NCBI GenBank assembly: GCA_910586275.1
Contig: CAJUIM010000087.1
Coordinates: forward strand, 1 to 15,959
From: an uncultured Lachnospiraceae bacterium
GTDB lineage: Bacteria > Bacillota > Clostridia > Lachnospirales > Lachnospiraceae
Reading direction: 5' to 3'
Length of the DNA: 15,959 nt
Positions 1 to 6,413 of this stretch are shown piece after piece. A model generated the notes under the pieces. It did no database searches and was not told the origin of the DNA. It saw only the letters and a program-made list of their open reading frames with translations. The translations under genes were made by a program, and so were the position numbers. Every line of letters begins with the position of its first letter. Within the stretch, counting starts at the first letter, position 1.

Positions 1-99
1 TAGATTTTTCGCAAACAGCAGAATAAAAGCATAAAAGATTTATGAGAAAATGCAACACCCTATGTGGGAGAAAGGGGGAATTGACCTGTCGATAAAAGA

Positions 100-136
100 G
101 CATGGAATGGTAAATTGTGAACCATGCGTCATTTTT
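100..136 (+). terminator. Possible weak terminator hairpin
   Basis: GCATGG (100-105) pairs with CCATGC (122-127) around a 16-base loop, followed four bases later by ATTTTTG. The stem is only 6 bp and the loop is large, so this could end a gene left of the window or be chance. Confidence 0.25.
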
Positions 137-187
137 GCGTCTGAAGGGACTTAGAGCATGAGGAACAGGGCGGGCCAAGAAAAAGTG

Positions 188-316
188 ATGAAAAATGACA
201 ATGTCAATAACAAGCAGCAACAGGAATCAAAAAAAAGTCAATTCTTATATTTGCTTAAAATCTGTGCATACTATAGTAAACGATTTTTGCAGAGTGCATT
301 TTTGGCCGGCGCATAG
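188..316 (+). CDS. Possible 42-residue small protein, unidentified
   Basis: An ATG at 188 opens a 42-codon frame ending at TAG 314-316. The product would have a polar, Gln/Asn/Lys-rich N-terminus (about residues 1-18) followed by an aromatic and hydrophobic stretch ending in FLQSAFLAGA. The nearest purine tract upstream is poor. The sequence is not recognised and could be the remains of a longer membrane protein gene cut by the stop. It lies upstream of spoVAE on the same strand with about 90 bases between. It could equally be non-coding. Confidence 0.2.
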   Translation: MKNDNVNNKQQQESKKSQFLYLLKICAYYSKRFLQSAFLAGA

Positions 317-408
317 CAATAATCGGCATGGGAAATGTGGCAAAGAGATAAGTGATCATTTTCGGCAAAAAGAGATATTAGTATATGCGGAAAGGAGCGG
401 GAAGCATT

Positions 409-765
409 ATGGATTATATCAATGCATTTTGGGTAGGAGGGCTGATCTGTGCCCTGATTCAGATCTTGATGGAAAAGACCAAGCTTATGCCGGGCAGAAT
501 CATGGTTCTGCTTGTCTGCCTTGGGGCAGTAATCAGCGTTTTCGGTATTTATGAGCCTTTTCAGGAGTATGCGGGGGCCGGGGCATCCGTGCCGCTGCTG
601 GGATTTGGAAATGTGCTTATGAAAGGGGTGAAGGAGGCCGTGGATGAGTCCGGATTCATCGGTATCTTTAAAGGGGGATTTAAGGCCGGGGCAGTAGGAA
701 CGAGCGCGGCCTTGGTGTTCGGCTATCTGGCAAGTCTTGTGTTCAATCCGAAAATGAAAAAGTAA
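409..765 (+). CDS. spoVAE: Stage V sporulation protein AE (SpoVAE/SpoVAEB family)
   Basis: A small integral membrane protein of 118 residues, part of the SpoVA channel that moves dipicolinic acid across the inner forespore membrane in sporulation and back out in germination. The N-terminus (MDYINAFWVGGLICALIQIL) and the Gly-rich C-terminal part (FKGGFKAGAVGTSAAL) are typical of the family. Hydrophobic segments lie at about residues 5-21, 29-48 and 88-112. I chose ATG 409 rather than the in-frame ATG 385 because AAAGGAG at 391-397 sits 11 bases upstream, while 385 has no ribosome binding site. The usual partners spoVAC and spoVAD are not in the window. The gene ends in a hairpin shared with the convergent regulator. 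Family assignment is confident; whether it is an orphan copy cannot be told from here. Confidence 0.88.
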   Translation: MDYINAFWVGGLICALIQILMEKTKLMPGRIMVLLVCLGAVISVFGIYEPFQEYAGAGASVPLLGFGNVLMKGVKEAVDESGFIGIFKGGFKAGAVGTSAALVFGYLASLVFNPKMKK

Positions 766-791
766 TAGGGAATATTTTCCCTATTTCTTTT
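764..791. terminator. Bidirectional terminator between convergent genes
   Basis: A perfect 9-bp stem, AATAGGGAA (764-772) with TTCCCTATT (777-785) around a TATT loop, is followed by TCTTTT on the + strand and by ACTTTTTC on the - strand. It overlaps the stop codon of spoVAE (763-765) and that of the opposite-strand regulator (781-783), so one element can end both transcripts. Confidence 0.85.
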
Positions 792-1206
792 GATATTTCC
801 ATTCCAGCTTAATCATTTCCAATATTTTCTTACGGTTCTGCAGCGAAAGCTGATTATAGTAATAGAGCAATTCTTTTTCGCTTTTTTTCAGATTTTTAAA
901 TTTTCTGTCATTTTGAGGGTCGTTGATGAAACTGAGGAAATCGACGTCGATATCTTCTGAGGAACTATTGTCCGGTACCTTGCCTGTTTCCTGATTGCCA
1001 ATCAGGAAATCCAGAAGTGTCTCAACCGGTATGTGATAGAGATTGGCAAGATGATACAGTGCCTCGGCAGGGGGAATGATTCTCCCTGTTTCATAATGAG
1101 AGTAGGTCTGTGTAATGATATTGAGATAGGAAGCCACATGGTATTGGGTATAGCCATGTGCTTTGCGTAATTCTTTTAAGTGTTGCCCAATCGTTCTTTC
1201 TGGCAT
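781..1206 (-). CDS. XRE-family helix-turn-helix transcriptional regulator
   Basis: A 141-residue cytoplasmic DNA-binding protein. Residues about 6-60 form a Cro/C1-type helix-turn-helix domain (IGQHLKELRKAHGYTQYHVA, then SHYETGRIIPP). The middle (about 75-100) is acidic and probably a linker, and the C-terminus is a charged helical tail (EKELLYYYNQLSLQNRKKIL) of a kind common in Lachnospiraceae regulators. The in-frame ATG at 1242 is possible, but the ATG at 1206 has an AAGGAAAG site just upstream and starts where the domain normally begins, so I chose it. It is divergent from the glycan operon, and an inverted repeat lies at that operon's predicted transcription start, so autorepression and control of the glycan genes is a reasonable inference. 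Its ligand, if any, is unknown. Confidence 0.85.
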   Translation of the reverse strand: MPERTIGQHLKELRKAHGYTQYHVASYLNIITQTYSHYETGRIIPPAEALYHLANLYHIPVETLLDFLIGNQETGKVPDNSSSEDIDVDFLSFINDPQNDRKFKNLKKSEKELLYYYNQLSLQNRKKILEMIKLEWKYQKK

Positions 1207-1303
1207 ATCATCTTTCCTTCTTAAAACTCTTTGGAATGACATATCACTGCTGCATATACGCAGCTTACTCCATAGTTTATATATTATCTATTTAAAGTAG
1301 GAC

Positions 1304-1332
1304 TTGAAATTATATTATTGATAGGATATGAT
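1304..1332 (+). promoter_or_regulatory. Sigma-A type promoter of the glycan operon
   Basis: TTGAAA (1304-1309), a 17-base spacer, and TATGAT (1327-1332), each one mismatch from consensus. The start site would fall near 1339, giving a leader of about 175 bases before the first gene. The motif TTATATTATTG lies inside the spacer. Confidence 0.65.
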
Positions 1333-1340
1333 AAAATGAA

Positions 1341-1362
1341 TTATATTATTAATATAATATAA
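1341..1362. promoter_or_regulatory. Inverted repeat, probable operator
   Basis: Two 9-base arms, TTATATTAT and ATAATATAA, surround TAAT. The repeat sits at about +2 to +23 of the predicted transcript, and TTATATTATT recurs at 1310, 31 bases (about three helical turns) upstream, inside the promoter spacer. Binding of the neighbouring XRE regulator here would block transcription. AT-rich DNA forms such repeats by chance, so this is inference. Confidence 0.45.
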
Positions 1363-1515
1363 AGGAAATGAAAAAATAGAAGGAGAAGTGGGAGAACATA
1401 ATTTTCCATGATAATCTGAAAGATTTACGGCAAATCAAGGATATTGTAAAACGGGAAGGGATAAGGGTGGTGCATAAAGCAAAGTGCGCCGCGGCGTACG
1501 GATAGGTGAAAAGAG

Positions 1516-3945
1516 ATGAAAAATGCTGTTTATAATTATTTTGTGAGAAAAAACGGGAATATACGGTATGAATATGAAAGATATGTGATGGAGCATATGG
1601 AAGAACATTATGAACACCGTTTTCTTCATTGGAAAATATTGCTGAAACTGAATATGCACTACCGTGTAAGGAGAGCAAAAGGCCCGATGATTTATTTTGA
1701 CCGCTCCGGGGACGGCATAGGCGGTTTTGTTTCGGCGATAGAGGAAAATGCAGGCAGCAGGGGAAAGCGGGCAGCGTCAAGGGCGGCAGCGGAGAACGTA
1801 TGGCTGTCGTGCCCAAGGGTGAGCAGCCGCGAGGTATGCCTAAGATGGGAAACGGAGGCGGACGTCTGCAATGTTTACCGTTCAGGAAACGGTACGGATT
1901 TTAAATTTGTCTGCAAAGTCTTCCGGGACAGAATATATATAGACGATACCGTGCAGGCAGGCACGGAATATGCTTACAAAATAAAGGTGAGCAGAAATGA
2001 GAAGAATTACAGCAGATTTTCCAATGTGGTCAGCGTAAAGACATTGCTGCCGGGAAAGTATGAACTTATTTACGGCACCGCCGGGCTTTGCAGAAAAGGG
2101 GCGGAATCAGAGACGTGCGGAAGGATGAGTGAAATGAACCTGGCCAAAATGCTTATGAAATATGACATTATTTCCTTTGATGTCTTTGACACTCTGCTGC
2201 TGCGTCCTTTTCGGAAGCCTTCGGATTTATTTATGCTTGTAGGGCAGAAGCTGGACATTATGGACTACTGCTCCATCCGGCTGCAGGCGGAGGAGGATGC
2301 CAGAAAATACAATATGCTGATAAGGGGCAACCGGGAAGTGACGCTGGAGGAAATCTATGGGAATGTGGAAAAGCAGACGGGAGTGCCGAAAGAGTACGGC
2401 ATGCAGGCGGAACTGGAAACGGAGTTCGGCCTTTGCAAAGCGAATCCGTATATGCAGAGGGTGTATCGCTTGGTAAAGCATCAGAAGAAGAAAGTAATTG
2501 CGCTGTCGGATATGTATCTCGGTAAGGATACTATGAGGAAGCTGCTGGCTGCAAACGGATATGCTGATTTGGATGATATATTGGTTTCCTGCGATTATAA
2601 TGCATCAAAGTCACAGGGGGGACTGTACGATATACTGATTTCCAAGTATGGAACGGAGCATGGCCGGAAAATGATTCATATAGGGGACAATGCGAAAACA
2701 GACATAGATAGGGCAAGAGAGAAAGGAATAGAGGCATATCATTATATATCGGTGAATGAGTCCGGAGACCAATACCGCGCTGCCAATATGTCCCGTCTGG
2801 TGGGATCTGCATATGCAGGCATAGTGAATGCGCATTTACATAACGGAGTCCGCAGATTTTCCCCGTACTATGAGGTGGGGTTTGTGTATGCGGGGATATA
2901 TGTGATGGGATTCTGCTGCTGGATTCATAAAAAGGCAGTGGCAAACCATATTACCAAAATTCTTTTTCTCGCCCGGGAAGGCGATATTTACCGGAAAGTA
3001 TTCCAACAGTTGTTCCAAGATGTGGAAACCGAGTATGTCCTCTGGTCGCGTGTCCCGGTGGCAAAGACTGTGGTGAAAAAGAATCGGCATCCTTATCTGC
3101 TGCAGCTTGTGCACCATAAAGCACATGCCATATATAAATCCAAAGTGGGAAGGCTGTTTGACTGTATCGGGATAGGGGAACTGAAAAAGTATTTTCCCGC
3201 TTATAAAATCAGGGAAGAGGAGTTTCTGTCGTCTTCCAACGAAAAGATTGTGGAGAATCTGCTGACCGATCATTGGGAAGAGGTATGCGGCTGCTATGAA
3301 GCAGACGGCATGCGGATCAGGGAATATCTGGAAGGAATGGTCCGCGGACATTCCAGGGCAGCGGTAGTGGATGTGGGGTGGTCCGGCAATAATGTGCTGC
3401 AGGTGAAATATCTGATAGAGGAGGTTTATAAAAGCGAGTGCCGCATCCATTGCTATCTGGCGGCGGCAAGAGAAGTCAACGATACCTATATGGCATCCAT
3501 GATGCAGTCCGAAGAGGTGGAGACTTATATCTTTTCAAATTTGGTGAACAGGGGGCTGCATGATTTTCATCAGGAGACAAACGAGCGGCTGAATTCTTTT
3601 TTCTTTGAAATATTGACACAGTCCTGCACCCCTACTTTCTTAGGCTTTGACGGCGATAAGTTTCTGTATGATATCCCGGAAGTGGAGAATTTCGGGCATA
3701 ATAAGGAGATTCATCGGGGGATCTTGGATTTTGCAAAGATTTACTCGGAGACGTTCAGGGAATATCCGTATATGAAGAATATTTCGGGGCATGACGCATA
3801 TATGCCGTTTCGCCTGTTTGTCAGTGATCTGTCATGGCTGAGGGAATATTTTCCGGAATATGTTTTTGGCAGGGATTTATTTGCCACGCAGGAAAAGGCA
3901 GTGATGGAAACGGTAAAAGAAGTAATGCAGGCCAAGAACTTATGA
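1516..3945 (+). CDS. Fn3- and HAD-domain protein of a surface-polysaccharide cluster (COG5610-like)
   Basis: An 809-residue cytoplasmic protein, the first gene of the glycan operon. Residues 1-90 are basic and unrecognised. Residues about 95-177 look like a fibronectin type III domain. Residues about 216-420 are a HAD domain with FDVFDTLL (D222), ALSDMY (S331), K365 and HIGDNAKTD (D391). The C-terminal half has FLAREGD (484-490) and VVDVGWSGNN (617-626), motifs that recur in large HAD proteins encoded in glycan clusters and resembling COG5610. The second Asp of the usual HAD DxD motif is Phe224, as is common in this group, so ordinary phosphatase activity is doubtful. No signal peptide or membrane segment is seen. 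AGGTGA at 1504-1509 supports the start. Its role is unknown; a modifying or transferase-coupled function in glycan assembly is inferred from context. Confidence 0.75.
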   Translation: MKNAVYNYFVRKNGNIRYEYERYVMEHMEEHYEHRFLHWKILLKLNMHYRVRRAKGPMIYFDRSGDGIGGFVSAIEENAGSRGKRAASRAAAENVWLSCPRVSSREVCLRWETEADVCNVYRSGNGTDFKFVCKVFRDRIYIDDTVQAGTEYAYKIKVSRNEKNYSRFSNVVSVKTLLPGKYELIYGTAGLCRKGAESETCGRMSEMNLAKMLMKYDIISFDVFDTLLLRPFRKPSDLFMLVGQKLDIMDYCSIRLQAEEDARKYNMLIRGNREVTLEEIYGNVEKQTGVPKEYGMQAELETEFGLCKANPYMQRVYRLVKHQKKKVIALSDMYLGKDTMRKLLAANGYADLDDILVSCDYNASKSQGGLYDILISKYGTEHGRKMIHIGDNAKTDIDRAREKGIEAYHYISVNESGDQYRAANMSRLVGSAYAGIVNAHLHNGVRRFSPYYEVGFVYAGIYVMGFCCWIHKKAVANHITKILFLAREGDIYRKVFQQLFQDVETEYVLWSRVPVAKTVVKKNRHPYLLQLVHHKAHAIYKSKVGRLFDCIGIGELKKYFPAYKIREEEFLSSSNEKIVENLLTDHWEEVCGCYEADGMRIREYLEGMVRGHSRAAVVDVGWSGNNVLQVKYLIEEVYKSECRIHCYLAAAREVNDTYMASMMQSEEVETYIFSNLVNRGLHDFHQETNERLNSFFFEILTQSCTPTFLGFDGDKFLYDIPEVENFGHNKEIHRGILDFAKIYSETFREYPYMKNISGHDAYMPFRLFVSDLSWLREYFPEYVFGRDLFATQEKAVMETVKEVMQAKNL

Positions 3946-4010
3946 CAGGGCCGCGGTTTAAGTGAAGGACATCGGAGGGCCGAGGAATAGTTTTACAGGA
4001 GAGGATGGCT

Positions 4011-5600
4011 ATGGTTATTTATCAGGCATTGTCTACATATCAGATACTGGAATGCATAGAACATAGATTTCTGTATCATAAAGAGGACAGATGTGGGCTG
4101 ATTTTGGGAAATTACATATCGGAGAGGTTCAGGAATTACAGGCAGCTGGAGGCTTTCTTTGATGAACTGTATTTGTTCCGGTTCGGAGGATACCGTGGAA
4201 AGGCGGAAAGCATTCTGCAGGAAGTGGAGGAAGAGGTAAAAAACACCATTCCTTACCCGCTGCATGAGATTGACCGGTTTTACATTGCAGGGATCCATAC
4301 CTATCTGCAGGCGTATATGCTGGAAAAGGGTGTTTCTTTTGCTATGTTTGAGGATGGCAGCGGGGCATTGAGCAGGCCATGGATCTTGGCGGAGATTGCC
4401 AGAAAAAATGAGGCGGAAAAATATGAAATCATCGACAGCTATCGTCTGTATACTCACGAAAGTGACCTCATCAGTCAGAAGTATTGCGACCTTGGGGCGC
4501 AGCTGCCCGGTTTTGCGGATGAAAAGGCAGTGGATTTCAATATATTGGCCAATTTCCGGAAATTGCCGGAAGAGATTCAGACACGGATTCTGTCTTTTTT
4601 CGGGATAAGGGAAAAAATCAATGTGGGAAAAGACAAAACGCTGATTCTGACACAGCAGTTTGCAAATCTGGGGCAGTTAAGTTTTGAGGGGCAGGTTCTG
4701 ATTTACCAGGAATTGCTGGATTTTTATCTGGAGACGGATCGGCCGGCTCTGAAAGTCCATCCGGACGATATTATGTATTATGACCTGCTCTTTCCCGAAG
4801 CCGTCATTATTGACCAGACTTTTCCTTCGGAACTGATTCCCTTTGCTTTTACGGATATTCCAAAAAAAATCGTGACTGTCAGTTCCACGGGGATTCATTT
4901 AATCGGCAATATGTTTGAGCAGAGCATACAGTTTAACGAACTTTACGAACGGTCTTTTCCGAGCAATTACCTTTATCTGACTGCATTGAAATTATTGGAA
5001 TGGCTTGGCGCAGAGGAAGCCGGATTTCTTGGCGGCAATGAACTGCAGATGAGAAATCTGGCAGAGAATAGCCGGCGGGTAAAGGGGAAAGTGAAGATTC
5101 AGGGGGGAAATGCGGACATCCTTGTCTGTGACGACTACTCTGTCACAGAAGGCGGCATGGCTTTGCAAAGGTATAGGGAGCGGAAAGCGGATACGGTGAT
5201 TTTTCTGAATTCCAATGAAACATATAGTTTTTATGAGTGGGATGACAGGAGTGTCTTTGAAGAAATGCTGCCTGTCATAGTAAAGAAAGACAAGGTTTCG
5301 GAGAGGGAATATTATGATGAGCCGAAAGCGCATGTCATTTATATATTGACTCGGAGGGAAGATGTGAAAGAAAGGTGCGGGAGATTTACTATGGAAGAGA
5401 AGTTGGAACATGTGGGAGCCATAATCCGGGTAAGCGGCTGTCCGGAAACGGAACGGGAGATAAAGATGCTGGAAGGCAGGCTTGCGGCCACGGAACGGAG
5501 GCTGCTCCAATATATCGAAAACGAAAAGCTTTTGCTGGAAAGGCTGAAGGAATGCGGCCAGGCTGCTGACTTTGGAGGGCAGCTGTCCCATAGGGCATAG
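4011..5600 (+). CDS. Sialyltransferase-like glycosyltransferase (GT-B, GT52/polysialyltransferase type)
   Basis: A 529-residue protein predicted to transfer a CMP-activated acidic sugar to a glycan acceptor. Three motif sites of the bacterial GT-B sialyltransferase group are visible: an acidic-acidic-Gly motif FEDGSG (E114, D115, G116), an HP motif KVHPDD (H250, P251), and a Ser pair TVSSTG (S291, S292). In known members the acidic residue is the catalytic base and the His binds CMP. The C-terminus (about 475-515) is a charged coiled coil. There is no signal peptide. I chose ATG 4011 over ATG 4005 because AGGAG (3997-4001) lies 9 bases from the former and only 3 from the latter. The CMP-sugar synthetase gene follows after 60 bases, so the donor is probably made next door. 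Acceptor and linkage are unknown. Confidence 0.7.
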   Translation: MVIYQALSTYQILECIEHRFLYHKEDRCGLILGNYISERFRNYRQLEAFFDELYLFRFGGYRGKAESILQEVEEEVKNTIPYPLHEIDRFYIAGIHTYLQAYMLEKGVSFAMFEDGSGALSRPWILAEIARKNEAEKYEIIDSYRLYTHESDLISQKYCDLGAQLPGFADEKAVDFNILANFRKLPEEIQTRILSFFGIREKINVGKDKTLILTQQFANLGQLSFEGQVLIYQELLDFYLETDRPALKVHPDDIMYYDLLFPEAVIIDQTFPSELIPFAFTDIPKKIVTVSSTGIHLIGNMFEQSIQFNELYERSFPSNYLYLTALKLLEWLGAEEAGFLGGNELQMRNLAENSRRVKGKVKIQGGNADILVCDDYSVTEGGMALQRYRERKADTVIFLNSNETYSFYEWDDRSVFEEMLPVIVKKDKVSEREYYDEPKAHVIYILTRREDVKERCGRFTMEEKLEHVGAIIRVSGCPETEREIKMLEGRLAATERRLLQYIENEKLLLERLKECGQAADFGGQLSHRA

Positions 5601-5660
5601 GAGAAGGGCAGGAATGTACTTAAAAAAGAACGCAGCGATACAGGGAAAGGAAGAGGAGAT

Positions 5661-6413
5661 ATGAAGACAATTGCAGTAATTCCTGCCCGCTACGGTTCCA
5701 CAAGGCTGGCCGGTAAGCCTTTGGCGGATATATGCGGGAAACCTATGGTATGGTGGGTGTACCAAAGGGTATGTCAGATTGAGGAATTGGAAGGAGTGTA
5801 TGTGGCAACGGATGACGACCGTATCGGTCAATGCTGCGGGAAGTATGGAATTCCGTATTTTATGACAAAGTCCACGCACCGGACGGCGGCAGAAAGGCTG
5901 TGGGAGGTTTCCGGGCGGATAGAGGTTGATTTTTATCTGCAGATTAACGGAGATGAGCCATTGGTTGACATGGAGGCAGTGAGAGCTGCCATTCCCGAAA
6001 AAGTGCCTTTGGATAGGGAATTTGGCACAAATATTGTCACTCCGGTGAGGGATGCGGCTCAGCTGATGGATCCCTCCAATATAAAGGCAATCTTTGATAA
6101 AGATATGAGAGCACTGTATATGTCTAGGACACCTGTTCCGTATCCGTTCCAATCCATCCGGTTTGATTATTATAAGCATGTGGGGATTATAGGATACAAT
6201 AAGAAAATGCTGGATTTTTATGCGCAGTCTCGGCCGGGAAGGTGGGAGACTATAGAGGGCATAGATACGCTCCGGTTTATGGATTATGGGAAAGAACTGC
6301 GGCTTGTGATTGTGGACGGATGCAGGACATTATCTGTGGATACACAGAAAGACTTGGATGAGGTCAGAAAGATAATGGTCGGACAGGGGGAGGTACATGA
6401 AGGAGAAGATTAA
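5661..6413 (+). CDS. kdsB: KdsB-like CMP-ulosonate cytidylyltransferase
   Basis: A 250-residue nucleotidyltransferase expected to couple CTP with a 3-deoxy-2-ulosonic acid such as Kdo, giving the CMP-sugar and pyrophosphate. The N-terminal signature PARYGSTRLAGKPL (8-21), VATDDDRI (48-55), NGDEP with D98, the YKHVGIIGY segment and the late VDTQKDLDEV with D227 all match KdsB; D98 and D227 correspond to metal ligands in that family. The family's usual QGDEP is NGDEP here, and the LEQLR segment is changed to IDTLR, so the sugar may not be Kdo itself. AGAGGAG precedes the ATG. The next gene starts inside its last codons. Kdo synthesis is normally a Gram-negative trait; here a capsule or surface glycan is the likely destination. 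Confidence 0.85.
   Translation: MKTIAVIPARYGSTRLAGKPLADICGKPMVWWVYQRVCQIEELEGVYVATDDDRIGQCCGKYGIPYFMTKSTHRTAAERLWEVSGRIEVDFYLQINGDEPLVDMEAVRAAIPEKVPLDREFGTNIVTPVRDAAQLMDPSNIKAIFDKDMRALYMSRTPVPYPFQSIRFDYYKHVGIIGYNKKMLDFYAQSRPGRWETIEGIDTLRFMDYGKELRLVIVDGCRTLSVDTQKDLDEVRKIMVGQGEVHEGED

Larger units (their letters stand above)
1..408. other. Left flank with no identified gene
   Basis: This 408-base stretch precedes spoVAE. I see no recognisable gene end; in particular nothing resembles the C-terminus of SpoVAD, which usually precedes spoVAE. It holds a short open frame at 188-316 (listed separately), a possible hairpin at 100-127, and a CATACTA at 267-273 that resembles the -10 box of sigma-G promoters, though I see no convincing -35 at the right distance. 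A second open frame of about 34 codons starts at 50 and ends near 154 but has no ribosome binding site. Decayed coding sequence is possible; I cannot identify it. Confidence 0.5.
1207..1515. other. AT-rich divergent control region
   Basis: These 309 bases separate the regulator from the glycan operon. They contain the rightward promoter at 1304-1332, an inverted repeat at 1341-1362, a direct-repeat partner of it at 1310-1320, a three-codon open frame Met-Lys-Lys-stop at 1368-1379, and a 41-codon stretch free of stops in the same frame up to TAG 1503-1505. A weak leftward promoter for the regulator may be present around 1264-1309 (TTTCAA, 17 bases, TAATAT on the - strand). The last 30 bases are abruptly GC-rich (1486-1505). 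Confidence 0.55.

Noticed and set aside
195..554. 119-codon + frame overlapping the start of spoVAE
   Set aside because: It is out of frame with spoVAE across its second half and its product shows no family features; the overlapping spoVAE frame is clearly the real one.
4992..6179. Long 395-codon minus-strand frame opposite the glycosyltransferase and kdsB genes
   Set aside because: Its translation is rich in Cys, His, Pro and Phe with no domain, as expected for the complement of real genes, and it spans two clear + strand genes.
5661..6413. NeuA (CMP-sialic acid synthetase) as the identity of the cytidylyltransferase
   Set aside because: The N-terminal PARYGSTRLAGKPL, VATDDDRI and the late VDTQKDLDEV follow KdsB along the whole length, and no neu genes are nearby.
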